Both the position numbers and the translations under genes were made by a program. This document shows positions 10,453 through 22,224 of a DNA stretch of 64,000 nucleotides, in pieces (the first letter of the stretch is position 1; every line of letters begins with the position of its first letter). This DNA is from Chytriomyces cf. hyalinus JEL632 (taxonomy: Eukaryota; Chytridiomycota; Chytridiomycetes; Chytridiales; Chytriomycetaceae). The DNA lies in the NCBI GenBank assembly GCA_025435555.1, contig JAIWWG010000055.1, positions 182,399 through 246,398 of the forward strand, read 5' to 3'. The notes beneath the pieces were generated by a model. It was not told the origin of the DNA. It made no database searches and saw only the letters and a list, made by a program, of their open reading frames with translations.

Positions 10453-13400
10453 ATGGTAAACCCACAAGGTCCAAACTGCCCCCTTTCTTAAAACATCTTT
10501 ACAGCACATCGAAGAAATCGTGCTGGACGGATTCAAATCTTACGCAACACGCACCGTCATTGGTGGCTGGGACCGCCAGTTCAACGCCATCACGGGTCTC
10601 AACGGAAGCGGCAAGAGCAACATCCTGGACGCCATCTGCTTTGTCCTCGGAATATCGACTCTGTCTCATGTAAGCTCGAATGCGTTGCTTTTTTTTTCTT
10701 GTGTCTTGCTGACTCCATTGGTCTGTATTCCATTGGTCGAAACGCAACTCCATGTCTTGTCTTGTGATTCTTTCACACTCAAATGTCTTGAACGACAACG
10801 CGAATGCACACACAGGTGCGCGCAACAAACCTCACAGACCTCGTATACAAGCGCGGACAAGCGGGAATCACCAAAGCAACCGTCTCGATCGTATTCAACA
10901 ATGCCGACAAAAAAAACTGCCCGCTCGGATACTCAAACGATGATAAAATCACAGTTGCGCGTCAACTTATTGTTGGCGGGAAAAACACATATCTCATCAA
11001 CGGCGTTAAAAAGACTCAGGCGGATGTCGCGTCGCTGTTTCATTCGGTCCAGCTTAATATCAATAATCCGCATTTCATCATTATGTAGCCTATCCCTCTC
11101 TCTCTCCCTTTCTCTTGTGGCTCCCAACCCTGTGTTCACATAACATCTTATTGCAGGCAAGGAAAAATCACCAAAGTACTCAATATGAAACCAGCCGAAG
11201 TGTTGGCCATGGTGGAGGAAGCAGCCGGAACGCGAATGTTTGAGGATCGCAGAGAAAAGGCAGTCAAAGTGATTGGGAAAAAGGACACGAAAATGGACGA
11301 AATTCAAAGTGTACGTTTTATTGTTTGCACTATCGAAAGCAGATCGACTGTTTGCTAACTTGCGCGAACATTCTTTTTTTCGTAGCTCTTACAAACCGAA
11401 ATTCAGCCGAAACTGTCGTCACTTCGAGACAAGAAGCGCGACTTTATGGAGTACCAAAAATTAGAGAACGAAATCAGCCAAATTGGAAACTTTTTAACTG
11501 CGCACGAATTCTGGATGTGCGAAGTATGTTTGCGAACAGTGGTCCGAATTGAAAAGAACTCATCGAAATGTTTTCATCAACAGAAAAAAATCAAAGAATT
11601 TGACGCGGAATACGATGAAATGAAGAGCAACCTGGCGGCGCAAGAAGCCGAAGAACAATCATTCAAGCACGAAATGATTCACATTGAAAACATGATTCAG
11701 TCTCTTGCCGCAAACAAACACACTGTAAAACTCACTTTTGCAAACGCGGATTTATTCACCCTTTCTTTTACTAATTTCTTTTTTGTTTACCTTATGCAGA
11801 CAGATGGAGAGTTTCATCGTTTGGAAGCAGAGGCGAAAGAACTGAACAAAGATATTGCAAAGATGAAATCGCAAATTGACATCAAATCGACCACGCTCAT
11901 TGAAGAAAACACCAACTTGACGGCTTTGAAGCAATCGCGAGAAGAGGTGAACAAATGTTCTGGGCTTGCAGGTTTTTGCCGAGTTCTAAAAACATTTTTA
12001 TCCAGAACACTGCCACACTGGCAACATTGAGTGAGGCTGCGCTTAATGAAAAGAATGCCTTTGATGCGAAAAAGGGTGAACACGAGGCACGCGTCAAGGG
12101 CCTTGAAAAAAAGAAGGACTTGCTTCAAACTTTGACAACAGGCGTTTCAGCTGTTCAAGGCCATGAAAATGGGTATCTTGATCAGCTTCACGGTTTGGCT
12201 TTTGTTGCTTCCTGGGGCGTGCGATGAGGCTGACAGTCGGTGCAAAACATATTATTTTAGAGGCCCAGACGTCTCTTTCAAATTGCGACTCGGTTGCACA
12301 GCAAGCTCGTTTAAAAATCAAACACTTTCAGCAAGAATTATCAACCAAGGAACCGAAAGCAAAGAGAGCGCATGAACTCAACAAGTCTTTGGTGGATTCG
12401 TTGGCCGAAAAGCGCGTTCGCGTCGATGCATTGAAGGTACGACTTGATGCGACAAAATAATATTTGGATATTCAAGATTTTTCACTCTCCAGGCAAAGGT
12501 TGATAAAATCGTTGTTCCTGTGTTGGATGAAGCATATGAGCAGAGGGATGCGCAGTTGGAAAAAGTTGCCAAGCTGAAAAAGGTGAGCCAGTTGAACGCG
12601 GACACATTTGTGTCCATACCCGGGATGCTCATTTTTCAATCAGACCGTCCAACGAATCGAAAAAGACATCTCGGCATACCTGTTTAGTTATTCGAACCCA
12701 TCCAGATCTTTTGATCCCTCTGATGTCAAGGGGTTGATTGCAGAGCTAATAAGGGTTCCAGAGAAGCATCTTGAATCAGTTACTGCCCTTGAGACTTGTG
12801 CTGGTGGGAGATTGTTCAATGTAAGTCCAAAAATCTCCTTTGCGCAATGTTTTCCTGATTTTTTTTCTTTCGCGTTCTTTCAGGTGATTGTGTCGAATGA
12901 AGTTGTGGGCAGTCATTTGGTGGATAAATCCAAGACAAAATTGTCAAAGCGTGTGACGTTTATTCCACTGAACAAGATTGTCGCGAATCAAATCGACACC
13001 AGCGTATGACTCCTCCTTTCTTTTTGGTCGAATAATTTGAACTAATTATTTTTCGTTCGCAGCGAATCCGATCTGCCAAAGAAATTGCGCCTGGTAAAGT
13101 AGAGCTTGCAATCGACTTGGTTGACTTCGAGCAAGACTTGGTCAATGCCATGAAGTTTGTTTTTGGATCCACCTTGATTTGCAAAGGTAATTTCCCCTTG
13201 AAACATTACAGTATAATCTTTAATTCAAATGACTTGGTTAATCAGACACGGCATCTGCAAAACGCGTCACATTCGACAAGAACGTACGCCTCCGCTCCGT
13301 CACACTCGATGGCGACGTGTACGAACCTTCCGGATCGCTTTCGGGCGGATCGCGCGGAAACTCTGCAAACATTTTAATGCAGTTTCAAAACTACACGCAA

Positions 13401-15425
13401 ATGCGCGGACAACTGAATGAACAGGAAAAAGTTCTTGACAAGATTTTGGATGGGATTAAGGCGGGAGAGGCGATTCGCGATGAGAGGGATCAGGCGCATG
13501 CGCAGTATGACCTTGCGTTGCATGAGTGTGGGTTGCTGGAGCAGCAGATTGCGTCGAATGGAAACTCGCAGGTGGCGTTGTTTTTGCGCGTTTTTATTTA
13601 ACAAGGTCTGATCTCACTTCCATTAGGTCATTTTTCAAGTGGAAAAACTGAAGGCAGACATTGGCGAAGAGACAAAACGGATTGAAGAGTCTGAAAAGTC
13701 TGCAGATGAATTAAAAAAGCTGTGCAAAACCTTGGAAAGCGACATGAAGCGGTTCTCAACCAACAGGGAAGAGACGTTGAGCTCTTTGAAGGTTTGTGTT
13801 CCTGTTAAATTTCTGGAAGTTTCGTTCATGCCAAAATTGAGACGTTCGGCTGGTGAAACAGAAAGAGATTCAAGCCGAAAAGGTCAAACTTGCGTCAGAC
13901 GCGAAACTCATTCAAGCGGATGAACTTGCCGTGCGAACTATTTTGCAAGAAAAGAGTAATCCCCTCTTTCTTTAAAGATCGTTTTAAGTCTAATTTTTGT
14001 GCGCGACACACAGTTGATCTTGAACAGGAACTCAAAGAAATGGACTCGACTGAAGCCACTCTGAAAGACCTTATTTCGAGCCTCAAGGTTGAAATTGAAG
14101 AATTGAGCGTGAAGCATGAAGAAGCGCTGGTGCGTATTCCCGAAGTTGCCCATCAAGTCAAACTAAGGGCTCATCCAACTTTTAAATTTAGCAAACATTC
14201 AAACAAGTTGATGATAAACTATCCATCGAACGCCAAGCCATCATGTCGCATGACAGTGAAGTTCAAGCGTACGAAAAATCACTCAAAGCATGTCGAAAGA
14301 AAATAGCAGACCAAGAGGTGGTTGTGGCGCAGTTGCGAGTGCGGTTGGAAAAAGGTGCCGCCGAGTACAATCAGGCTGAGACGTTGTTGCAACAGATTGT
14401 CTCGGATCCAGCGAATGAATGGATTCAGGATGTGAAAACGTTGGTTGTCCTTGTTTTTGAAAAAAATGTGTCAAGACATTGACTCATCATTTGCTGATTT
14501 CCACTTTTTAGCCAATTTGGAGCTGCGGATGGGCGCTTTAATTTTGCGAAACAAGATATTCCCGAACTGAAAAAGAGAGTGCATCAATTGGAGGAGCTGC
14601 GCAAAAAATCTTCGCGGAATCTTGACCGAAGTGCCATGGATGCATTTGACAGGTATGAACACATGTCATGGTATAGAAAAGCATCCCTTTAACTAACTAA
14701 TGCCATCACCAGGATTGAAAAGAAAGAGGCCGCGCTGATTCAAAAGATTTCAACTGTCATCAAGGACAAGTCAAAAATTGAGGAGACCATTGATTCACTG
14801 GAAAAGTACAAAAGTGACAAGCTGTATACAACATGGGAAAAAGTTAGCAGGTAAAATCTGAGTGTTTGTCTCTTTTGCCTGAAACGGTAACAACACCTGA
14901 CGAATTTGAATGACAGGGACTTTGGCCTCATTTTTGGCGATTTGTTGCCTGGAAACTCAGCAAAACTGACTCCTGCTGATGGCAAGGATCTTTCTTCCGG
15001 TTTGGAAGTGCAAGTGTGTCTCGGAGGGGTTTGGAAAGAGAATTTGACCGAATTGAGTGGAGGACAGCGGTATGTTGCGAAATTGTGTCTGCTTCGTTTT
15101 TAACTCTCATCGACTGACACTTTAAAAATACGACTACAGGTCACTTGTCGCACTGTCCTTGATTCTGGCTCTCCTTCAATTCAAACCTGCCCCAATGTAT
15201 ATTCTGGATGAAGTAGATTCAGCTCTGGATGAATCGCACACACAAAACATTGGACAGCTGCTCAAGACTCGGTTCAAGGAAGCGCAGTTTATTCTTGTTT
15301 CTCTAAAAGACGGAATGTACACGAATGCAAATGTGCTGTTTAGGACCAAATTTAGGGATGGAGTGTCAACGATTGAGAGATTCTCTCAAAATGGGACTTT
15401 AAATCGGGGGAAAAAGGCGAATTAA
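10453..15425 (+). CDS. SMC2: SMC2, condensin ATPase subunit
   Basis: This is a complete SMC2 split by about seventeen short introns. The first exon appears to be the start codon alone (ATG 10453-10455), followed by an intron to 10504, and then [20 protein letters not shown]. The Walker A motif is GLNGSGKSN (about 10590), followed by the SMC2-specific [18 protein letters not shown] and [18 protein letters not shown]. Next come [16 protein letters not shown], the long first coiled coil and the hinge, which contains [14 protein letters not shown] (about 13320-13365). The second coil leads to the signature LSGGQRSL across an intron near 15068-15140, Walker [14 protein letters not shown] (about 15190) and the D-loop. 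SMC2 pairs with SMC4 in condensin to compact chromosomes. Its length of roughly 1,150 residues fits the family. It is convergent, with a 74-bp gap, with the next gene. Confidence 0.95.
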
Positions 15426-15499
15426 GCGGCTGCCAAATTCAGGAAGAAAATAGCTGTTTTGAAAGTATGGAAACAGTTGTGAATACAAGCCATCGATTT

Positions 15500-17235
15500 T
15501 TAATTGTTCATGATCCAAGCAAGTACACTGAGACACTCATTTATTAGCATCATTTGTTGAACAGCAGCTTGTGATGATAGCCACAGAAACGCTACTTGAA
15601 CGAAGATCTGAGCCATTGATCCCTGTTTTCCACACACCAACTCATTCGTGTCGATTGAACTGTCCATCCCACCCACCAACCCCAATGATGAAGCTCCAAT
15701 CTTTAGCACAGAGGCATCATGCGAGGCGCAAACTGCAAGCTGTGCGGCCATGAGTTCTGACCCAACAGTTTCCGATGAAATCGGGTACGCCGTTTCGTAG
15801 CATGCGGTGGCATGTGGACCTAGAATCAACTCCCGCAACAGCTTTGTTTGCTCAAACACCTTTTGCGAAAGTGGGCTGCGTATAACCGTGAGTATTCTTT
15901 CTTTTAGGCGCAAAACGAGAACAAAAAGAGCGCTCACCCAAACTCCAAGTCACCCAAACACTCGACCGAAATAACACGCAGATTATTTTGAAACTCTGAA
16001 AACAGAGACTCCAGGTACTCAGAAATGCTCATGGACTTCGAGAACAATGAATTCGGGGTCTTGCCGCTGCGGGTGCTGCTTCTAGTGCAGAAAGAGTTGG
16101 ACTTGCAGGATCCATTTCAGGAGTTGAATGTCGCTTTAATGGGGTCTCTTGAAGAGCTTTGGTCGGTCTTGGAACTGGGGTTTGTGAGTACGGCTCAGTG
16201 GGTTGTACAAGTTGACCAAGCTGAAAAGAGAAACAGAAATACAAACGAGGAAAGCGGTCCAGCGCATGCAACGCAGTCAAAGTGCAATTTAAATAAGTGG
16301 TACATGCGTATCGAAAAGAGTCATTTGCGAGATGCGTTTCGCGTTCTTTTTGCGTTGCGAAAAATTTCCAAAGTGTTGCAAGCTGCGTTTCTTGAAACGA
16401 CGCGTTTTTTCCAACTTTTGATTTAGATTCGATGGATTCGATTGATTCGATTGATTCGAGAGATGTAACAAAGCAGCTGTGTTTGTTTTCGAAATCTGAG
16501 TAAAGTTTGTTGTTGGATGTGCTTGAGTTTTCGTGATGTTTCAACTCACACTTGCGGAGAACATGGGCTCCCGAGTACGGCGCCCCTGTAATCACGACCA
16601 GCTTTGGAATCCGGATCAACGCAATCGATGGATTGGATGTGAGCACATCCATCAAAACGAGCCTGAGAGTGACAGGTTGACTTTTGGCCCACAAATCACA
16701 GCCCAAGAAGCACAAACAAACCTTCTTCCCAAATCCCGCGTCACGCAATCAAGATCAAACGCACGAAACACACCAAGACACAGCGACCCCGTTGAATCAT
16801 CTCGCTGCCAAGCATCTTGCAACGCTGCGTAAAGTTGATCAATGAAATCGGATCGGGACTTTTCGCCAGATGAGCCGACTTCGTTGAGATTGTCGAGTTG
16901 CGTGAGGACCATTGCGCGTGACATGACGAGTTCCTTTTTTGTGGTAATGATTGCGTGAGTTTTTGATCCAGTTTACGTTCGAGACATGCATGCTGCGGGA
17001 ATACCGGTGCTGGAACAGATGTCCACGAGAGCTGCAAGAGTTCTGTGAGTATGTTGAACCTTGGTTAAGACCCATTCCGAGTCATGCAGTGAGTGAGAGT
17101 ACCGCTTGTGATCTGCCACGCGTCCACGCGATGGTAGAGTGGCAGAAGGAGCTTCTTGCGCAGAGAAGGGACCGCCAGCATGGATGCCAGAATCAGCAGC
17201 AGCGACGACATCAGAGCGAGAGGGACCAGGATCAT
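15500..17235 (-). CDS. multi-exon gene of unrecognised function (start uncertain)
   Basis: The most secure part is the 3' half. Exon NSLFSRSMSISEYLESLFSE runs on to GDLEFG and splices at about 15939 to PLSQKVFEQTKLLRELILGP. It continues through TAYPISSETVGSELMAAQLA to the stop at 15500. Upstream, a Pro/Ser/Thr-rich exon (TPVPRPTKALQETPLKRHST) and exons containing LTQLDNLNEVGSSGEKSRSD, IDQLYAALQDAWQRDD and MDVLTSNPSIALIRIPKLVV read like real protein. Their exact junctions are uncertain. A possible first exon near 17235 is hydrophobic (MILVPLALMSSLLLILASML), suggesting a signal anchor. I do not recognise the family. The mix of an ordered N-terminal part, a Pro-rich linker and a helical C-terminus vaguely resembles hyccin-type proteins, but I would not name it so. 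Confidence 0.5.
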
Positions 17236-17359
17236 ACAAGTAAACAAAATATTTAAATAAACCGTAAAGTATAAATCAGAAATGTCCAGTTGGGCAAACG
17301 CGAATCGACTCTTGACATGAGCTTGATTTGAGGTCAGATTGATGGGTTGATAAATATTG

Positions 17360-17600
17360 CAGTACTTCTTTCCTCAGCCTTCACCGGCATCGTCCATGAA
17401 GAAGGATTCTGCCAGAGCATCTCCAAGTGGTGGTACGGAAAGATGCCCCTCACAACCAGATGCAGATGGGCAGAAGCAGTTAGACGTGTCGCTCCCTACT
17501 GGAAGCGGCCTCCGGAAGCGTTTCTTGAATTCAGCCCAAGTTCAAGAGTAGATGGCGGATTTGACGATAGCCGCTGTTTGATGAAGTGCAATTGAAAATG
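17360..17600 (+). pseudogene. tandem copy of the coiled-coil gene's C-terminal module
   Basis: This segment encodes YFFPQPSPASSMKKDSARAS and then LDVSLPTGSGLRKRFLNSAQ. It matches the 3' end of the fragment at 18340-18600 at both DNA and protein level, including the shared tail AATGCATTCTATTTATTCG. The frames diverge after about 25 residues, so at least one copy carries an indel. No start codon or 5' part belongs to it. Confidence 0.5.
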
Positions 17601-17939
17601 AATGCATTCTATTTATTCGCGACATCTTTGCACCAACCAACAACAAACTTTGCGCACACCTTTTCAAGACTGGATATGCTTTATTTTTCCATGTTTTTGA
17701 CTCGCATAATGGAGCTCAGCGGACATCCACACACCGTGCAGAAATGGCGGCAAGATGTCGGTGGATACCTCGTGAAAATGACAGGTGAGGTCCATGGCAT
17801 AAGATCTATAATTCGGTTGAGGTCGAAGCAACTTGATGCCTTATTTTGTTTGACAACACTGCTTGCGATTCTCCAAACAGGCAGTGCTGGATCACTCCGT
17901 CAATGAGGCAAAGCGTTTGAGAATTGTGACAGGAATTTG

Positions 17940-18545
17940 TTTCCAGAAATTAAAATGTCGCTGAAAACGATTTGACTTCAGACCGAACTGTCAAAATATT
18001 GCTGCTGCCATCGAAGAAAAGCAGCAGCATGTCGATGAGATCATCATCGTGTTGGATAAGGCGGCAGATGACGGACAGGTGGACAGCTCTCAGATGGGAA
18101 GCCGCTTTTCATCAAAGGGAGAATTACCTTTGGAATAGGCGGGCATACCTCGAAAAGGTGCGCGATACGGAGCAGGAGAGGTCACGCAAAGAGTCGGAGC
18201 AGGAGAGGTTACGCTAAGAGTTGGAGCAAGAGAGGGCGCGCAAAGAGTTGGAGCCGCCAACTCCAAATGGCGAGCATTCTCTTAGTTGGACATGATGGTA
18301 TTTATTAACACAAGCTGCTCTCCATTCCAACCTTCTCGCTGCTGCATTACTTCTTCCCTCAGCCGTCGCCTATATCATCCAAGAAGAAGGATCCTGCAAG
18401 AGTATCTTCTCAAAGTGCTGGCTCGGAAAGAAGTCGCCCTCAATCAGATGCTGCAGCCGTTGGACTTGTCGCTCCCCACTGGAACCGGTCTCCGAAATCG
18501 TCTCTTGAAGTCAGCCGAAGTACCGGGGTAGATTCTGGCTTTGCC
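17940..18545 (+). pseudogene. coiled-coil gene fragment, convergent with decayed carrier
   Basis: The blocks in order are a helical segment (AAIEEKQQHVDEIIIVLDKA), a Glu/Arg-rich coil (YLEKVRDTEQERSRKESEQE) interrupted by a TAA at about 18215, and the C-terminal module YFFPQPSPISSKKKDPARVS. The last runs on through VAPHWNRSPKSSLEVSRSTG to a stop near 18576. The order equals that of the minus-strand fragment at 8500-9308. The in-frame TAA and the change of frame between blocks argue for a non-functional copy, though introns cannot be excluded. The protein family is unknown. Confidence 0.5.
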
Positions 18546-18621
18546 ATGGAACCGTTGTTTGCAGATGAAGGGAAGTTGAAAATAAATGCATTCTATTTAT
18601 TCGCCACATTCTTTACAGGCC

Positions 18622-19407
18622 CTACAACAGCTTCTTCAGCGATGCATACGTCAAGAAAATGACAGCACTTGAGACACCCGACCGTGCGATCGTGATAGCC
18701 GATCCCGTGTAGAAGCCCATCACTCCCTGTTTCTTCCAAATACCCAGTTTGCATCCTTGTTTAGACAGAATCCGCCGAGAAAACACACCCAACTCGCCAC
18801 CTACTCCTGAGCTGGCACCAGCTCCGACGAGTTCCCTCGAGCTTTATTCGTAGTTCGATGCCCGGTTTCCGCGTGCTCTCATTTGCGCGCAAGCGTGCTC
18901 GTACGCGCCAAACCAGACTCCGCTCGCATTCTTTCGCGCCAAAAGAGTGACCACGGAACAGGCCGGATTCCCTCCGTTTTGATTGGGGCGGATGACGTCC
19001 AACGAGCCCGAGAAGTGGCGCTATTAGTTGGAAATTGGTGCAGTGGATGCAATTGTCGAGAATGAGGTACTTGGAATTTGTGATGCTGGTATTGAAGCAA
19101 TTGCTGCCCAGTGAAGCTTGATGGCGGATACGGAAATGACCGGCGATCGGAAACAACATTGGCAGATGAAACAATGCTGGCTACAGAGATTCGCTTTGAG
19201 ACAACTGGAACAGCGAGGACCCTCCTGGCGAATAATCGTCTTGCAGTATTCGATTGTGCCGATGGAGTGAGGAGACGAGCGTGGGTTCGTGATAGCCTGC
19301 GTTTGAATGACTGTCTTGGCAGTGTCGACAGGATGTTCGATCAACTTGGAGGCCACACTGGGCATATCAGAAGTGCATGCAAACCAGGATGTAAAGCATA
19401 AATCCAT
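18622..19407 (-). pseudogene. decayed mitochondrial carrier (SLC25 family)
   Basis: Carrier landmarks lie in three different frames. First comes the initial signature, SKLIEHPVDTAKTVIQTQ (PxDxxK form), with IEYCKTIIRQEG. Then comes a scrambled middle part in which VPVVSKRISVASIVSSANVV and KNASGVWFGAYEHACAQMRA appear in other frames and TAA follows. Last is the C-terminal repeat KLGIWKKQGVMGFYTGSAIT, VSSAVIFLTYASLKKLL and stop at 18622. An intact carrier has three such repeats in one frame, so this copy is broken by several indels. The closest intact relative in the window is the ornithine carrier at 22225-23512, which ends in the similar [13 protein letters not shown]. The uS15m start lies only 25 bp away on the other strand. 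Confidence 0.65.
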
Positions 19408-19431
19408 TTTCTCTTTTGCTCAGAAACAGAA

Positions 19432-20731
19432 ATGTCCATGTTTATTCGGTCGTTCCACAGCAGCTCTCTGCTTCAGACGCGGCAGCCAACTCTGTATGTG
19501 CGAGTCACGAACCGTCAGACAGTGCGTGTGGAGACCAAGGCAAAGAAGCTTCTTGCGAAAGGCGCCACAAACAACGCTCCAAACAAGGCGAATACCCTTG
19601 CTTCACATGTCCGCCGCATCCAGCACAAGGCTCACCGGGACCGTGTGTCTGCCCTCGTTTCATCATGCGCAATCTCAGTGCCGCCTTTGGATCCATCTTC
19701 TGATCGTGCCGCTGATTTCTCGAGACCCCTCGTTTCCCCGTTTCTTGCTTCCCACTCCACACGCTCTCCTCGTACGATTCCGGAGAGTGCTAGGCACAAT
19801 GTGGTGAATGCGGTGGCTGCTGCTCGTGCGTTTGCAAAGGACAGCTCTGACGCTACAACAGCCTCAGTCGCGGACATGGACAACAGTCCTTCTTCAAAAA
19901 CTTCCACTAGCATTCGATCATTCAGGCGCACAACCATCGCAGGTGCTGCCCCAGTTACACTAGCCCTTGCTCCAACTGCGGCGGGTATTGCCCCGGAGAC
20001 TGTCGACGCGATCACAGCTGCTGCCTCGAAACTATCACTCGACGAATCAGAGACTTCAGTTCCAGGGTATATACATGATTGGCATGTTTAAATACACCAC
20101 CTCTAACAGCACACGCGATTCAAAAACAGATTTGCGTACGGTATCACCGCAGCAGAAGCTAAAATCGTTCTCCTGGACGCACCCATCCACCTGTCTGCCC
20201 TCGCTGCGAAATCCGGCAAAAACGACGCCTACGACGCATCAGCATCCGCGCTTCCATCTTCAATGAAACCGCTCGCACCCACTGCAGCCACATCGACTGC
20301 ATCCACCGCCGCCACAAAAAACCTCGAACCCGCCGAAATGGCTGAACTCGTGCGCCGACAAATAACACTCGAAAACGCCTCGCGCAAGGAAATAACGAAA
20401 TTCAACGTTGCGCGAATGCTGCAGTTGTTTGGACGGTCGCAGTTTGATACAGGCAGTTCTGAGGCTCAAGCGGCAGTTTTGACTGTCAAAGTGAATGCCA
20501 TGCGTGAGCATTTGGAGGTTTTCAGGAAGGATATGAGCACAAAGAGGAGGTTGCAAGCTGTTTTGGCAAAGCGGGCGACAGTTTTGAAGTATTTGAGGAG
20601 AAAGGTGTGTCTATGCTTTTTATTAGTTGATTCGCGTTTGGCTTACATATCTTTTTGTATCACAGAACCTTGCAAAGTTTGTAGTTACTTGTCGTGCTCT
20701 GGGGATTGAACCTGAAACAATCACCGCGTAA
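19432..20731 (+). CDS. mrps15: mitochondrial ribosomal protein uS15m
   Basis: The ATG at 19432 starts a mitochondrial targeting presequence rich in Ser, Arg and hydrophobics (MSMFIRSFHSSSLLQTRQPT). Exon 1 ends at about 20066 and splices in phase to FAYGITAAEAKIVLLDAP. The C-terminal part is the S15 domain: KEITKFNVARMLQLFGRSQF, DTGSSEAQAAVLTVKVNAMR, HLEVFRKDMSTKRRLQAVLA and KRATVLKYLRRK. A second intron (about 20605-20666) then leads to NLAKFVVTCRALGIEPETIT and TAA at 20729. The signature (GSSEAQ, LTxxI/V...L, K...RRRL, K..LKYLR) is complete. S15 binds the central domain of small-subunit rRNA. The long Ala/Ser/Thr-rich N-terminal extension is typical of fungal mitochondrial forms. Confidence 0.92.
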
Positions 20732-21266
20732 TGTGGAACGTGGGATTGTGAAGGGGATGAATGAGATGGGTGGAATGGGTTGGCCAGGATGAACTCAAGG
20801 ATATGAGCGAATAAAAAACCAAATCAAAATGCTTTAAAAGAGCTGAGATGCTGGTTGATGGTTTTGATCTTGCTCATTCAACATTACAACCATGCCCAAT
20901 CTGACTCCAAGTGGTCATCCACTAATCCCTGCTTAACATTGTGATGCGATTAGGCCAAACTTAATGAGCCATACTAACTGCTCTGAAAGAGTACCACCAG
21001 GGCTGTCCCACCCCTTGGAAAAAAATCTGTTCCCACAACGTGTGTGGGAAAAAGCAAATTTGGTGGTGAAACTCCTGTAAAGCAGGACCAGCAGATGAAG
21101 ATAATTGGAAAGAACCAAAAAAACGAACTTGAAATCATTTAACAAGTAAGTGCTGTGCTAGCTCATTCACTTTCTCTTTCATGTTTTCAAACCTTTGCTC
21201 AGGTACCTCCAATGATTGGATTAATGAACAAAGTTAAAGCTAACCTTGTAGCAGGTCAAAATTATA
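20732..21266. other. intergenic stretch without recognised gene
   Basis: I see only short frames and an imperfect palindrome near 21020-21055 (TTCCCACAACGTGTGTGGGAA). No coding family is recognised. Confidence 0.4.
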
Positions 21267-21745
21267 ATGCATGACACAACTCAGCTTGCTGTGCTCCAAG
21301 TTCTTAACAGGCTGCTGTTGGAGGCAAGGGAACCTACTTACCAAAGCAAGTTGATGTGCATATACAGTTCAATGGACAGCCCAAATCTGGCCAAGTCTCA
21401 TGCGGTAAGATTCAAATCGGAGCTTCTCGCTCTGAAAGCGCAACTTGATGAAACAATGTCCGCGATACGATCGGAAATTGCGAGTGTTCATGCCATTTTA
21501 CATGAACGTGATGCTGTGAGGCCGAAAGTTTCCGTGGGTTTGAAAGACACCACAGCACATGTAAGATTTACATGACTTGTAATAATTTAAAGCGCTGAGC
21601 TGATCTTTACAAGTTATCAGGAGGCCGCATAGACATACATCGAAGAGTTGGGGCAGGTGTGAGGAAAGAAAAGGAGCAGGAGAGGATCCTTGCGGCAAAG
21701 ATCTGTTTATTGCACATTTATGAGCATTGTAGTTTATTTTTCATT
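21267..21745 (+). pseudogene. third coiled-coil fragment, downstream of and convergent with the ornithine carrier
   Basis: One frame encodes a helical piece (RFKSELLALKAQLDETMSAI, RSEIASVHAILHERDAVRPK) ending at about 21575. After a possible intron another frame gives RKEKEQERILAAKICLLHIY, which resembles ERARKESEKDITLAASTEHS of the 8.5-kb copy. The C-terminal QPSP module is absent. Its position, plus strand and convergent with a carrier on the minus strand, repeats the arrangement at 18 kb. I cannot assign a function, and it may be a remnant. Confidence 0.4.
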
Positions 21746-22224
21746 AGCTGCATATCCGGGGCTGTGGTTTTGACCTCAACCAGTGTTGCACAGTTCCTGG
21801 AAGAGGTGAGCACCTTACTCTGGTGGTTTGTTGCCCATGTGCGTTTTTGGGAAGATATCCCTGTCTATCTGCAGTTATTGCTTTGTTGAGCAAATACTCT
21901 TTTTGTCCAGCAAGGGAATGAAACGATTCCTCATTATTTTTTTTGTGTTTCGGTTTTCATTACCATAAAAAAAATTGCTTCAAGATTGACCAAAACCTCC
22001 AGTGCAATTCCCATGGCCACTCATATGTGTCTGCGGCATCCAGCTCTATAACAGCTCAGTGTCAAAAGAATGGTTGCAAAAAGTTACAGTGATATTAGCT
22101 GATGTATTTGACCCAAACCAGCTGTGGAAGAAAAATAAGATATAGCACCCAGTTGATATGCTGAAGACTGAGAAAACGAAAAAAAGAAAAGAGCTACAAA
22201 AGAATAGGAAAAAAGGAAAAGGTT

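Noticed and set aside
20933-21145. Minus-strand frame with FFSKGWDSPGGTLSEQ
   Set aside because: Short, isolated, no family and no splice partners.
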